40,467 nucleotides of DNA from Halorubrum californiense DSM 19288 (GCF_000336875.1 NZ_AOJK01000063.1:137833-178299); one strand, 5' to 3'. Positions 31,843 to 40,203 are shown, counted from the first letter of the stretch. The notes: generated by a model from the letters alone, not told the origin. Numbers and translations: made by a program.

Positions 31843-32742
31843 ATGGACGAGCCGGTCCTGCTGACGGGCGCCGGCGGACGGGTGGGGCAGGCCATCCTCC
31901 GCGGTCTCGGCGACGACTACGACTGGCGGCTCCTCGACCGGGAGCCGCTCCCGGCCGCGAAGGTGCCCGACGGGGTCACCGACGCCGACCGGTACGTCGC
32001 CGACATCACCGACGAGCGCGCCGTCCGCGAGGCGGTCGCCGACGTCGGCGCCGTGATCCACCTCGCCGGCGACCCGCGGAAGACGGCCCCGTGGGACTCC
32101 GTCCTCCGGAACAACATCGACGGGACGCAGGTCGTGATGCGCGCCGCCGCCGAGGCCGGCGTCGAGAAGTTCGCGTTCGCCTCCTCGAATCACGCCGTCG
32201 GCGGCTACGAGACGGAAGACCGGACCCCGGACCTGTACCGCCCCGAGGACGACTACCGGCTCGACGGCGAGGAGCTCCCCCGCCCCGGCAACCTCTACGG
32301 CGTCTCGAAGGCCGCGGGCGAGTCGCTCGGACGCTTCTACCACGACGAGTTCGACATGAGCGTCGTCTGCGTCCGCATCGGCAACCTCACCAAGGACCAC
32401 CCGCCCCGCGAGTACGAGCGCGGGCAGGCGATGTGGCTCTCGCACCGCGACTGCGCGCACCTCTTCGACCGCTGTCTCCGCGCCGAGTACGGCTACGAGG
32501 TCGTGTACGGCATCTCGAACAACGACCGCCGTTACTACTCCATCGAGCGCGCCCGCGAGGCGCTCGGCTACGACCCGGCAGACAACTCCGCCGACTACAC
32601 CTTCGAGGGGAAACCCAAGGCCGACCGCGACACCGAGACGAACGGCGGTCGGGACGACGACTCGTTCGCGTCGGACGCCGATCGGCCCGCACCCGAGTCG
32701 CCCGCCGAACCCAACTTCCCGGCCGACCCCGACGACGCCTGA
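31843..32742 (+). CDS. azf: NAD-dependent glucose-6-phosphate dehydrogenase Azf
   Basis: 299-residue extended short-chain dehydrogenase. The Rossmann motif TGAGGRVG (8-15) and the catalytic Tyr152-x3-Lys156 (NLYGVSKAAGE) are present. Segments such as PWDSVLRNNIDGTQ, FASSNHAVGGYETEDRTPD and EYERGQAMWLSHRDC match, as I recall it, the Haloferax volcanii Azf enzyme (HVO_0511), which oxidises glucose 6-phosphate with NAD+ and opens the oxidative pentose phosphate pathway of haloarchaea. The last 40 residues are an acidic tail not part of the fold. It is transcribed alone from a TATA-like promoter. Confidence 0.88.
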   Translation: MDEPVLLTGAGGRVGQAILRGLGDDYDWRLLDREPLPAAKVPDGVTDADRYVADITDERAVREAVADVGAVIHLAGDPRKTAPWDSVLRNNIDGTQVVMRAAAEAGVEKFAFASSNHAVGGYETEDRTPDLYRPEDDYRLDGEELPRPGNLYGVSKAAGESLGRFYHDEFDMSVVCVRIGNLTKDHPPREYERGQAMWLSHRDCAHLFDRCLRAEYGYEVVYGISNNDRRYYSIERAREALGYDPADNSADYTFEGKPKADRDTETNGGRDDDSFASDADRPAPESPAEPNFPADPDDA

Positions 32743-32775
32743 GCGCCGCGCGAGGCCGCCGCCCGACGCGGGCCC

Positions 32776-33462
32776 TCAGAACAGTCCGTCGACGTCGCGC
32801 CGCTTCCGCGCCTCCCGATCGACGTGATCGCCCAGCCGAGCGGCCACCTGCGGCCGCGCGTCCGGCGTCCGGAGGTACGCGAACAGCAGTTCGGCGAACT
32901 CGGTCCGGCCCGTCCCGCGCTCCTCGCGGGCGAACTCCGCCGCGGTCGCGAGCGCATCCGGATCGCCCGGCTCGCCGGCCCTCGCGAGCGCCGGCGCCGC
33001 CACCCCGGCCGCGGCGAGCGACAGATCGTCAAACGCCGGCGTCGCGTCGTCGATCCGGATCCGCGGCGCCGTCGCCGCAGCCGCCTTCTTCGGGGCCGCA
33101 GCGAGCCGCTCCGCCCACTCTCGGACGGGGCCCAGCCCGACTCCACGCGAATCGGAGACGCTCGCCAGCGCCGCGACGGCGTCGGCCGCGCGCTCCGCCG
33201 CCCCGTCCGGGTCGCCGTCGGCCGCGCGGTGCGTCGCTGTCGCGACCGCGGCCAACCCCCGGAACAGTCGCTCGGCGTCTTCGTCGCCGGTGTCGCTCGA
33301 CGTCGCCAGCGCCGCTTCCCAGACGCTACGCGCCGCGAGGTGGTGTCCCTCGTTGAACAGCGCGGCACCGGCGACGACGCGATCGGTGCGGGCGGCGTCG
33401 TCGCGGTCGCTCCGGCTCTCGGAGTCGCGGCCGCCCCGGCTCTCGGTATCGCGGTCGCTCAC
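32776..33462 (-). CDS. DUF309 protein
   Basis: 228-residue soluble protein with an Asp/Arg/Ser-rich N-terminal tail (1-25) followed by a DUF309 helical domain: GAALFNEGHHLAARSVWEAA (about 33-52) and LFRGLAAVATATHRAADGD. The rest is Ala-rich and helical (GDPDALATAAEFAREERGTG, ELLFAYLRTPDARPQVAARL). DUF309 proteins have a conserved FNxGxHxxAHExWE-type core of unknown function; here His and Glu are kept in part. The start is GTG at 33462, with a TATA-like TATTTATTA about 27 bases upstream on the minus strand. It faces azf's tail with 33 bases between. Confidence 0.85.
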   Translation of the reverse strand: MSDRDTESRGGRDSESRSDRDDAARTDRVVAGAALFNEGHHLAARSVWEAALATSSDTGDEDAERLFRGLAAVATATHRAADGDPDGAAERAADAVAALASVSDSRGVGLGPVREWAERLAAAPKKAAAATAPRIRIDDATPAFDDLSLAAAGVAAPALARAGEPGDPDALATAAEFAREERGTGRTEFAELLFAYLRTPDARPQVAARLGDHVDREARKRRDVDGLF

Positions 33463-33483
33463 GCGTCGCGGTCGGCGGCGGCG

Positions 33484-33494
33484 AGTAATAAATA
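33484..33494 (-). promoter_or_regulatory. TATA box of the DUF309 gene
   Basis: GTATTTATTAC on the minus strand, centred 27 bases before the GTG at 33462, supporting the GTG as start. Confidence 0.6.
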
Positions 33495-33539
33495 CCGAGT
33501 TCCGCGAACGGCGCGGCGGAGGGGCGGAGCGTCAGCGGG

Positions 33540-33818
33540 TCAGCTCTCTCGGGCGCTCGCGTCGCCGTCCGGCAGGCGGAACGTCCGGTCGACCGCGCTC
33601 GGATACCGGCGATGGAGCGTCGCGCCGACGACCGCGCCGGCGAGGGCCGCGAGCGCGACCGCGGCGGCGGTCGGGAACGACAGGACCACGACCGTCGTCA
33701 CCGGGAACGCCGCGAAGGCGATCATCGCGCCGGGCGACGGAAGGGGCTCGGACGGATGCGGACCCGCGTACGGGTCGGGGTGGTCGGTGCGTCTGGAGGG
33801 GGATCGGTCTGCTGTCAT
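33540..33818 (-). CDS. Small membrane protein with two helices
   Basis: 92-residue protein with a proline-rich hydrophilic N-terminus (RTDHPDPYAGPHPSEPLPSP), two adjacent hydrophobic helices (about 33-50 and 52-70) and a short basic then acidic tail. I do not recognise a family. The ORF is the best-supported frame here because the hydrophobic pair is clear. No TATA box stands out upstream. Confidence 0.55.
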   Translation of the reverse strand: MTADRSPSRRTDHPDPYAGPHPSEPLPSPGAMIAFAAFPVTTVVVLSFPTAAAVALAALAGAVVGATLHRRYPSAVDRTFRLPDGDASARES

Positions 33819-34259
33819 CGTCGGATTGGAGTGGTGGTGCGAGGCGTGCGCCTCGCGGGTGGCATCAATTCGGCCGCCGCCGACCGTACCGCGCGGTCAG
33901 GGGACGGCGAACCGGTGTCGAGAGCGGTCCGGGGGAGACCGTCACTCGCGTCGGTCGCGAGCGAGCCGTCTCCGCGTCGGGGTCACGCGGCGACGGCACC
34001 GAGGAGAGCGGTGACCGGTCCGCGGCCCCGTTTCCGGACGCTCCAGCGGGGGGCGAACGTGGGAGTGGGGTCGCGGACGGTCATGGATTCGACCCGGCGG
34101 CGGGGGACCGACCGGGCGTGTCACCACCGAGTGACGGAACCGAATTAATAGTTGCTTGCGTGTGAGACTCAATGGCGCGGTCGTTTCGCCGCGCCGATCC
34201 GGCCGACCGGCGCGCCCACCAGTACACTAAGGGAGGCGGGGCGCGTATCGCCGATAGAC
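33819..34259. other. Intergenic region before the antiporter gene
   Basis: 441 bases between divergent genes, with no believable protein. Near the right end the sequence GAATTAATAG (34143-34152) is a TATA-like box, about 110 bases before the GTG start chosen for the antiporter, so that gene may have a leader of about 85 bases. The rest is GC-rich and shows short palindromes only. Confidence 0.5.
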
Positions 34260-36116
34260 GTGTCCAGTAGCCTGCTACCGGTGATCGCGGTGATACTCGT
34301 GTCGGGGCTCGCGGTCCAGCTCCTCGCTCACCGGCTGCGCGTGCCGAGCGTCATCTTCTACCTCGCGATCGGCGTGGTGCTGGGGCCCGAACTGCTCGGG
34401 CTGGTCACGCTGGAGACGTTCGGCGAGGGGCTTGAGATCATCGTCGGCCTCAGCGTCGCGATCATCGTCTTCGAGGGGGCGTTCGCGCTCCGGATCGACC
34501 GGATCCGACGCGCGTCGACGGTGTCGCTCCGGCTGGTGACCGTCAGCGCGGTCGTGATGTTCCTCGGCACGGCGGCGGCGGTCCGCGCGTTCACGGACGG
34601 GACGTGGGAGATCGCGCTGCTTATCGGCGCGCTGCTGGTGGCGACCGGCCCGACCGTCATCACGCCGATCCTCAACGTGGTCCGGGTGCGAGACCACGTC
34701 GCGACCGCGCTGGAGACGGAGGGGATCGTCAACGACGTGACGGCCGCGATCGTCGCGGTCGTGATCTTCGAGACGCTGCTGCTCGACGACCTCGGCGTCC
34801 CCGCGACGGTGCTCTCGTTCGTCCAGCGGTTCGGCGTCGGCGTCGCGGCGGGACTGCTCGCGACGGTGACCATCTACCTGCTGCTGGACAGCGATTTCGT
34901 TCCCGAACGCGACGTACAGGCGTCGCAGTTCCTCGTCTTGGCGGCCGCGATCGGCTCGTTCGCCGCCGCCGAGGCCGTCGCCGCGGAGGCCGGCATCGCG
35001 GCGGCGGCGACGAGCGGGATCCTCCTCGGCAACCTCGACCTGGATAACCGCGAGGAGATCGAGCGGTTCGCCCAGAACACGACGCTCATCGTCCTCTCGT
35101 TCGTGTTCATCTCGCTCGCCGCGCTGATCGACGTGGAGGCCATCGCCGGGCTCGGCGTCGGCGTGATCGCGCTCGTCCTCGTCATCATGTTCGTCTTGCG
35201 GCCGCTGGGCGCGTTCATCGCGACCCTCGGCGTCGAGCGGTTCACCCGCCCGGAGCGGCTGTTCATCGCGAGCGTCGGTCCGCGGGGGATCATCCCGGCG
35301 AGCGTGGCGACGCTGTTCGCCATCGAACTGGAGCTCGCGGGGAGCATCGCCGCCGGCGAACTGCTCGTCGGCACGGTGTTCGCGGTCATCTTCGCGACGG
35401 TCATCGTCGAGGCGGGGTTCGCGCGACAGATCGGAGAGTTCCTCGGAGTGTCACCAATGCGCACGATAATCATCGGCGGGGGTCGGGTCGGCCAGGCGCT
35501 CGCCACGCGACTGGAGAACAGGGGCGAGTACGTCGTCGTCGTCGAGACGGACCCGGACGTCGCCGAGCGGGCGCGCGCGGAGGGATTCACCGTCTACGAG
35601 GGGGACGGCAGCGACACGGAGACGCTGCGCGCCGCCGACATCGGCGACGCGAAGCGGTTCATCACCACGACGGCGGACGACGACATCAACCTCCTCGCGT
35701 GTCAGCTCGCGCTCACCAAGTTCGACGTCGCGTCGGTGTACTCGCGGGTGAACGACCCGGACAACGTCGACGCCTTCGACAGCATCGGCGTCACCGGCAT
35801 CGACGCCACGACGGCGACCGCGGTCGCCATCGACGACGAGATAGAGCGCCCCGCGCTCACCCACTGGATGAACGAGCTCGGCGACAGCCACGACGTTCAG
35901 GAGGTGGAGGTGACCTCCCGGGAGTTCGCGGGCAAGACGATCCGGGACCTCAACGCCCAGATCCCGGACGGAACCTTCGTCGCCGTCGTCAGCCGCGACG
36001 GCGAGAACCGCGTCCCGTCGGCGGACACTGTCCTCGAAATCGGCGACCACGTGACGTTTATCGGCGACACGGGGGCGGTCCGTCAGGCGATGGACCGGTT
36101 CCACCCGCACGATTAA
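34260..36116 (+). CDS. Cation/proton antiporter fused to an RCK (TrkA) regulatory module
   Basis: 618-residue fusion. Residues 1-395 are a CPA-type antiporter (NhaP/KefC-like) with about 12 membrane helices. RVPSVIFYLAIGVVLGPELL is typical of helix 2-3 and VATGPTVITPIL holds the ion-binding region. Residues 400-520 form TrkA-N (MRTIIIGGGRVGQALATRLE with the nucleotide-binding GxGxxG-like core, then VVVETDPD and EGDGSDTETL). Residues about 540-618 are TrkA-C. Such proteins exchange K+ or Na+ for H+ and are gated by nucleotide or ions. Start: a GTG at 34260 begins VSSSLLPVIAVIL, the natural first helix; in-frame TTG upstream at 34152 is an alternative. Confidence 0.9.
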   Translation: MSSSLLPVIAVILVSGLAVQLLAHRLRVPSVIFYLAIGVVLGPELLGLVTLETFGEGLEIIVGLSVAIIVFEGAFALRIDRIRRASTVSLRLVTVSAVVMFLGTAAAVRAFTDGTWEIALLIGALLVATGPTVITPILNVVRVRDHVATALETEGIVNDVTAAIVAVVIFETLLLDDLGVPATVLSFVQRFGVGVAAGLLATVTIYLLLDSDFVPERDVQASQFLVLAAAIGSFAAAEAVAAEAGIAAAATSGILLGNLDLDNREEIERFAQNTTLIVLSFVFISLAALIDVEAIAGLGVGVIALVLVIMFVLRPLGAFIATLGVERFTRPERLFIASVGPRGIIPASVATLFAIELELAGSIAAGELLVGTVFAVIFATVIVEAGFARQIGEFLGVSPMRTIIIGGGRVGQALATRLENRGEYVVVVETDPDVAERARAEGFTVYEGDGSDTETLRAADIGDAKRFITTTADDDINLLACQLALTKFDVASVYSRVNDPDNVDAFDSIGVTGIDATTATAVAIDDEIERPALTHWMNELGDSHDVQEVEVTSREFAGKTIRDLNAQIPDGTFVAVVSRDGENRVPSADTVLEIGDHVTFIGDTGAVRQAMDRFHPHD

Positions 36117-36367
36117 CAGGTCGGTCAGATCGTCCGTGGGGTGGGGATGACAGGCCCTAAACCCAGTCCTGAGGGCGACATACGGCCCACTACGCTCGCC
36201 GTTTGGTGTCTCTGAAAAGTCCTGACGGAGTCCCACGCGAGCGGTGCGAGGGCGACCGAAGAGAGCCCTCGACAGTGAGCGGCGAAGCCGCGAACGAGCG
36301 AGCGTGGGGCAAGTCAGAACGTGAACGCAGCGGCTATCGAACGAAGTGAGACAGCCGCAAGGTGAAC
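36117..36367. other. Structured spacer bounded by tRNA-Arg 3'-end repeats
   Basis: 251 bases between the antiporter gene and tRNA-Arg, without an ORF. It includes a 12-base copy of the tRNA 3' end (36219-36230) and three stem-loops: CGAGGGC/GCCCTCG (36247-36253 with 36265-36271), GCGGC/GCCGC (36279-36283 with 36287-36291) and GCGGCT/AGCCGC (36330-36335 with 36353-36358). CCCACGC/GCGTGGG also pair across the left half. Confidence 0.6.
36219..36230 (-). repeat. Partial copy of the tRNA-Arg 3' end
   Basis: GTCCTGACGGAG matches exactly the first 12 plus-strand bases of the tRNA gene (36368-36379), i.e. the tRNA's 3' acceptor end. The two copies are 149 bases apart. A third, weaker match (AGTCCTGAGGGCG) lies near 36161. 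Confidence 0.7.
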
Positions 36368-36439
36368 GTCCTGACGGAGATTTGAACTCCGGTCCCTGGC
36401 TCCGCAAGCCAAGAGGATAGTCCACTACCCTACCAGGAC
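36368..36439 (-). tRNA. tRNA-Arg (anticodon GCG)
   Basis: 72-base tRNA on the minus strand. Acceptor GTCCTGG pairs with TCAGGAC (one G-T). The D arm is GGGT...ATCC, the anticodon arm is TTGGC-TTGCGGA-GCCAG giving anticodon GCG (reads CGC and CGU), and the T arm is CGGAG-TTCAAAT-CTCCG. CCA is not encoded. A CTTATGTTC box lies 22 bases upstream. Confidence 0.93.
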
Positions 36440-36460
36440 TCATCTTCACGTACCGCGGTA

Positions 36461-36469
36461 GAACATAAG
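36461..36469 (-). promoter_or_regulatory. Promoter of tRNA-Arg
   Basis: CTTATGTTC on the minus strand, 22 bases upstream of the tRNA 5' end, a typical haloarchaeal stable-RNA TATA box. Confidence 0.55.
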
Positions 36470-36686
36470 ACGGTTACGGTCCGGCGGCCGCGTGCCTGCC
36501 GTCCGCACGCACTCCCGCGTCGGATGAACACCTTTTGTATCGACGGGCCCCATGTACCGCTATGAGACGCCTTCGAGCCGCGAGCGCGACCCGAGCCGGT
36601 CGCCCCGCCGACCGGCCGGGTTCCGGCGCGAACCCCGGACGACGGCAACGTGTATCGCCGAACGCACGGACCACGGAGGGACGCGT

Positions 36687-38180
36687 ATGGGAGCCATAGA
36701 GGAGGTGTACGAGGAGCTCGACACCGACGTCGAGTTCGAGAAGTTCGAGGCCGCCGTCGAGGACAAGGTCGAGCAGATGGGCGGGCTGGCGGACGAGGAG
36801 ACCGCCGCGATGCTCATCGCGCACGAACTGCGCGACGAGGAAGCGGACACCATCGCCGACATCGAGCCGGGGATGAACGAGGTGAAGTTCCTCGGGAAGG
36901 TGACCGCAATCGGCGAGATACGGACCTTCGAGCGCGACGACGAGGAGGCCGACGAGGGCCGCGTGTGTAACGTCGACGTCGCCGACGCCTCCGGCTCCGT
37001 CCGGGTCGCGCTGTGGGACGACATGGCCGCGGCGGCCGAGGAGGAGCTCGAAGTCGGGCAGGTCATCCGCGTCATGGGCCGCCCCAAAGAGGGGTACAGC
37101 GGCCTCGAAGTGAGCGCGGACAAGGTCGAGCCGGACGAGGACGCCGAGGTCGACGTTCAGGTGCTCGACACCTACCGCGTCGAGGACCTCGCGCTCGGCG
37201 CGTCCGACGTCGACCTCGTCGGGCAGGTGCTCGACACCGACTCGATCCGGACGTTCGACCGCGACGACGGCAGCGAGGGGCGCGTCGCCAACCTCACCGT
37301 CGGCGACGAGACGGGCCGCGTGCGCGTCACGCTGTGGGACGATAAGGCCGACCTCGCCGAGGAGTTCGACCCCGGCGAGGTCGTCGAGGTCGGCGACGGC
37401 TACGTCCGCGAGCGCGACGGCGACCTGGAGCTCCACGTCGGCGACCGCGGCACCGTCGAGCGCGTCGACGAGGACGTGGAGTACGTCCCGGAGACGACCG
37501 ACATCGCCGACCTCGAGATCGACCAGACGGTCGACATCGGCGGCGGCGTCATCGAGACCGACCCCAAGCGGACGTTCGACCGCGACGACGGCAGCGAGGG
37601 GCAGGTCCGCAACGTCCGGATCAAAGACGAGACCGGCGAGATCCGCGTCGCGCTGTGGGGCGACAAGGCCGACCGCGAGATCGACTTGGCCGACCGCGTC
37701 GTCTTCACCGACGTCGAGATCCAGGACGGCTGGCAGGACGACCTGGAGGCGTCCGCGAACTGGCGGTCGACCGTTTCGGTCCTCGACGAGGGGAGCGACG
37801 CGGCGGTCGGCGCCGCGAGCGGGGCGTCCGGATCCGCCGCCGGAAGCGGTGGCGAGGCGGACGACCGCGGCTCGAACGAAACCGGTCTCGGCGCGTTCGC
37901 CGAGGACGGACAGAAGGCGGCCGCGGAGGCCGTCGCGGGCGAGAGCGGCGAGGACGAGGGAGCGGGCGCGAGCGGCGGCGCCGCGGCCGCGACGGCGGAG
38001 CGGTCGAGCGAGGACGTGGAGTTCACCGGGACGGTCGTCCAGACCGGCGACCCGGTGGTCCTCGACGACGGACAGCGGACGAAGACGGTCGAGACCGACG
38101 CGAGCCTCCGGCTCGGCGAGGAGATAACGGTCCGCGGGTCGGAGCGCGACGGGACCATCGACGCGGACGACGTCTTCTGA
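36687..38180 (+). CDS. rpa2: Single-stranded DNA-binding protein Rpa2 (replication protein A-like)
   Basis: 497-residue ssDNA-binding protein for replication, repair and recombination. After a helical N-terminus (MGAIEEVYEELDTDVEFEKF) come three OB folds: about 65-145 (VKFLGKVTAIGEIRTFERDD), 165-245 (VDLVGQVLDTDSIRTFDRDD) and 275-350 (VDIGGGVIETDPKRTFDRDD). The last two share the RTFDRDDGSEG motif, a sign of internal duplication. A Ser/Gly/Ala-rich acidic linker (about 372-442) leads to a short C-terminal OB-like piece (FTGTVVQTGDPVVLDDGQRT). Start chosen by GGAGGG (36675-36680) just upstream; an earlier ATG at 36552 would add an unrelated Arg-rich stretch. It precedes the histone gene, as in Haloferax volcanii from memory. 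Confidence 0.92.
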   Translation: MGAIEEVYEELDTDVEFEKFEAAVEDKVEQMGGLADEETAAMLIAHELRDEEADTIADIEPGMNEVKFLGKVTAIGEIRTFERDDEEADEGRVCNVDVADASGSVRVALWDDMAAAAEEELEVGQVIRVMGRPKEGYSGLEVSADKVEPDEDAEVDVQVLDTYRVEDLALGASDVDLVGQVLDTDSIRTFDRDDGSEGRVANLTVGDETGRVRVTLWDDKADLAEEFDPGEVVEVGDGYVRERDGDLELHVGDRGTVERVDEDVEYVPETTDIADLEIDQTVDIGGGVIETDPKRTFDRDDGSEGQVRNVRIKDETGEIRVALWGDKADREIDLADRVVFTDVEIQDGWQDDLEASANWRSTVSVLDEGSDAAVGAASGASGSAAGSGGEADDRGSNETGLGAFAEDGQKAAAEAVAGESGEDEGAGASGGAAAATAERSSEDVEFTGTVVQTGDPVVLDDGQRTKTVETDASLRLGEEITVRGSERDGTIDADDVF

Positions 38181-38239
38181 CGCGGCGGGCCGCCGCGACG
38201 CCCGTCCGATTCCGGCGGCGATGCGGCTAACGGAAAGCG

Positions 38240-38245
38240 TTATAC
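38240..38245 (+). promoter_or_regulatory. TATA box of the histone gene
   Basis: TTATAC is centred about 26 bases before the ATG at 38269, preceded by the purine-rich CGGAAAG as BRE. It predicts a leaderless histone/deacetylase mRNA. Confidence 0.65.
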
Positions 38246-38268
38246 GATACACGGACGCGACTGTGTGT

Positions 38269-38700
38269 ATGAGTGTCGAGTTGCCGTTCGCGCCGGTCGA
38301 CGGGATCATCCGGCGGAACGCGGGGGAACTCCGCGTCAGCGCGGACGCCGCCGAGGAGCTCGCGCGACGGATCCAGTCGCACGGCGCGGACCTCGCCGTC
38401 GACGCGGCCGAGAAGGCGACCGCGGACGGCCGGAAGACGCTGATGGCCGCGGACTTCGGCGTCGAGCAGGTCGTCAGCCGGGAGGATCTCACGCTTCCGG
38501 TCGCGCCCATCGACCGGATCGCGCGGCTCCGGATCGACGACCGATACCGGGTCGGCGTCGACGCGCGGGTCGCGCTGGCCGACATCCTGGAGGACTACGC
38601 CAACAACGTCGCGAGCGCCGCCGCAACGCTCGCCCGCCACGCGGACCGACGAACGGTACAGGCCGAGGACATCGAGACGTACTTCGCGTTGTTCGAGTAG
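38269..38700 (+). CDS. hstA: Archaeal doublet histone
   Basis: 143-residue protein with two histone folds in one chain, the haloarchaeal form. The first fold is SVELPFAPVDGIIRRNAGELRV (split here as visible segments FAPVDGIIRRNAG, VSADAAEELARRIQSHGADL, LMAADFGVEQVV). The second is LPVAPIDRIARLRIDDRYRV (segments APIDRIARL, DARVALADILEDYANNVASA, RTVQAEDIETYFALF). It binds DNA as a pseudo-dimer and may be more a transcription factor than a bulk packager in haloarchaea. The TAG stop directly abuts the ATG of the deacetylase gene. Confidence 0.93.
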   Translation: MSVELPFAPVDGIIRRNAGELRVSADAAEELARRIQSHGADLAVDAAEKATADGRKTLMAADFGVEQVVSREDLTLPVAPIDRIARLRIDDRYRVGVDARVALADILEDYANNVASAAATLARHADRRTVQAEDIETYFALFE

Positions 38701-39705
38701 ATGCGGTTCGGCTACAGCGACCGGTGTCTCGACCACGACACCGGCGAACGACACCCGGAGAACCCGGATCGGCTCCGCGCGATCCGCCGCGGGCTCACCA
38801 AGCGCCACGGCGTCGAGTACGTCGAGGCCGACCCCGCGGAGAAGGCGGCGATCACCGCGGTCCACGACGACGAGTACGTCGACGAACTGGAGTCGTTCGT
38901 CGCCGACGGCGGCGGGAGCTGGGACCCCGACACCGTCGCCAGCGACGGGACGTGGGACGCGGCGCTCACCGCCGCCGGCCTCGCCCAGTGGGCGGCCCGC
39001 GAGGCGCTCGACGGGGCTACTGGCCGACAGACGCCGTTCGCGATCGGCCGCCCGCCGGGTCACCACGCCGTCACCGACGACGCGATGGGGTTCTGCTTCT
39101 TCAACAACGCCGCCGTCGCCGCACAGACGGCGATCGACGAGGGCCTCGCGGACCGGGTCGCCATCTTCGACTGGGACGTCCACCACGGCAACGGGACGCA
39201 GGACATCTTCTACGACAGCGAGGACGTCTTCTACGCGTCGATCCACGAGGACGGACTCTACCCCGACACGGGCGCGCTCGACGAGACCGGCGAGGGAGAC
39301 GGCGAGGGGACCACCGCGAACCTCCCGCTGGCGGCCGGGGCCGGCGACGCCGACTACCTGTACGCGGTCGACGAGGGGATCACGCCTGCCGTCGACCGGT
39401 TCGACCCGGACCTGTTCATCGTCTCGGCCGGATTCGACGCGCACCGCCACGACCCCATCTCGCGGATGCGCGTCTCCTCCGAGGGGTACGCGCTGTTGAC
39501 CGACCGGATCCGGACGCTCGCCGCCGACGTCGGCGCGGCCGACGCGTACGTCTTGGAGGGCGGTTACGGGCTCGACACGCTCGCCGAGGGCGTCTCGATG
39601 GTCCATGAGACGTACGACGGGCGGACCCCGGTCGATACCGACGAGGAACCGGACCAGAAGACTGAGGCGCTCGTCGACGACCTCCGGGCGGAACTGGACC
39701 TGTAA
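38701..39705 (+). CDS. Histone deacetylase-family amidohydrolase
   Basis: 334-residue zinc-dependent deacetylase of the class I/II/AcuC fold. RPPGHHAVTDDAMGFCFFNN (117-136) has the catalytic His121-His122 pair. FDWDVHHGNGTQD (156-168) gives zinc ligands Asp159 and His161, and SAGFDAHRHDP the third Asp ligand. VLEGGYGLDTL is the C-terminal glycine-rich signature. The ATG follows the histone stop with no gap, so the two are co-translated. Substrates in haloarchaea are uncertain; acetylated proteins such as the histone or other lysines are candidates. A T-rich stretch (TCTCGTTTTTCTCTC, 39731-39745) after the stop may end the transcript. Confidence 0.94.
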   Translation: MRFGYSDRCLDHDTGERHPENPDRLRAIRRGLTKRHGVEYVEADPAEKAAITAVHDDEYVDELESFVADGGGSWDPDTVASDGTWDAALTAAGLAQWAAREALDGATGRQTPFAIGRPPGHHAVTDDAMGFCFFNNAAVAAQTAIDEGLADRVAIFDWDVHHGNGTQDIFYDSEDVFYASIHEDGLYPDTGALDETGEGDGEGTTANLPLAAGAGDADYLYAVDEGITPAVDRFDPDLFIVSAGFDAHRHDPISRMRVSSEGYALLTDRIRTLAADVGAADAYVLEGGYGLDTLAEGVSMVHETYDGRTPVDTDEEPDQKTEALVDDLRAELDL

Positions 39706-39822
39706 CGCGCGGCTTCGCCGGTCGCTCCGTTCTCGTTTTTCTCTCAGATTTGGATTCATCGCCGCCGCAGCACTCACTTGTCGTTGTCGCTCCTCGTTCG
39801 TTGTTGCGGCGTCGATAGAAAC

Positions 39823-39845
39823 GCCCGGAGCGGGATTTGAACCCG
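39823..39845 (-). repeat. tRNA-Asp 3'-end fragment, copy 1
   Basis: 23 bases identical to the plus-strand start of the two tRNA-Asp genes, i.e. the tRNA acceptor strand and the T-arm 3' half, then the match stops abruptly. Likely an attachment-site remnant. Confidence 0.8.
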
Positions 39846-39947
39846 GAGGACTTCGCTCACTCCGTTCGCTCGCCCTCAGATTCAAACCCTTCTGCTCGCG
39901 TTTTCGACGAACGGCTCGCTCCGTTCGCCGTGTTGTTCGTCGAAAAC

Positions 39948-39968
39948 GCCCGGAGCGGGATTTGAACC
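39948..39968 (-). repeat. tRNA-Asp 3'-end fragment, copy 2
   Basis: 21 bases identical to the tRNA-Asp 3' end, ending at GGGATTTGAACC. Same orientation as copy 1 and the intact genes. Confidence 0.8.
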
Positions 39969-40100
39969 GAAATCAGACGTGTTCGCTCACTCCGTTCGCT
40001 GCGCGCGACTGATAGGGTTCAAATCCCCACGTCTGCGTTCGTCGACGCCGGACTCGCTCGTCGCTGTCGCTCCTCGCTCGTAGTCGGCGCCGACAGAAGC

Positions 40101-40172
40101 GCCCGGAGCGGGATTTGAACCCGCGTCACGACCGTGACAGGGTCGTATGATGGGCCACTACACCATCCGGGC
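40101..40172 (-). tRNA. tRNA-Asp (anticodon GTC), downstream copy
   Basis: 72-base tRNA on the minus strand. Acceptor GCCCGGA pairs with TCCGGGC. The anticodon arm CGACC-CTGTCAC-GGTCG gives GTC, and the T arm GCGGG-TTCAAAT-CCCGC is perfect. Identical to the copy at 40204-40275, 31 bases away; the two are probably one transcript. Confidence 0.96.
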
Positions 40173-40203
40173 AAACAAGCGACAGCGCCCCGAAACCGGG
40201 GAC

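Larger units (their letters stand above)
39706..40100. other. Intergenic landing-pad region with tRNA-Asp fragments
   Basis: 395 bases without a credible gene. It contains a T-rich terminator-like stretch near 39731, two tRNA-Asp 3'-end fragments (39823-39845, 39948-39968) and a direct repeat TTCGCTCACTCCGTTCGCT at 39852-39870 and 39982-40000. Two inverted pairs are also present: GGGATTTGAACC (39957-39968) with GGTTCAAATCCC (40016-40027), and CAGACGTG (39974-39981) with CACGTCTG (40028-40035). Confidence 0.6.

Noticed and set aside
27813-31895. A 1360-codon open frame on the minus strand across mutS and sepF
   Set aside because: It is the antisense shadow of mutS in GC-rich DNA: Arg/Val/Asp-rich composition, no domains, and it runs against clearly coding genes.
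36552-36686. Upstream start for rpa2 adding 45 residues
   Set aside because: The addition is Arg/Pro-rich and unlike the family; a GGAGGG ribosome site directly precedes the ATG at 36687.
36474-38585. A 703-codon minus-strand frame across rpa2 and the histone gene
   Set aside because: Antisense to two well-recognised genes with no protein-like features; a GC-bias artefact.
39605-40012. A plus-strand ORF running through the tRNA-Asp fragments
   Set aside because: Its only recognisable parts are translated tRNA fragments and the antisense-like tail of the deacetylase gene.
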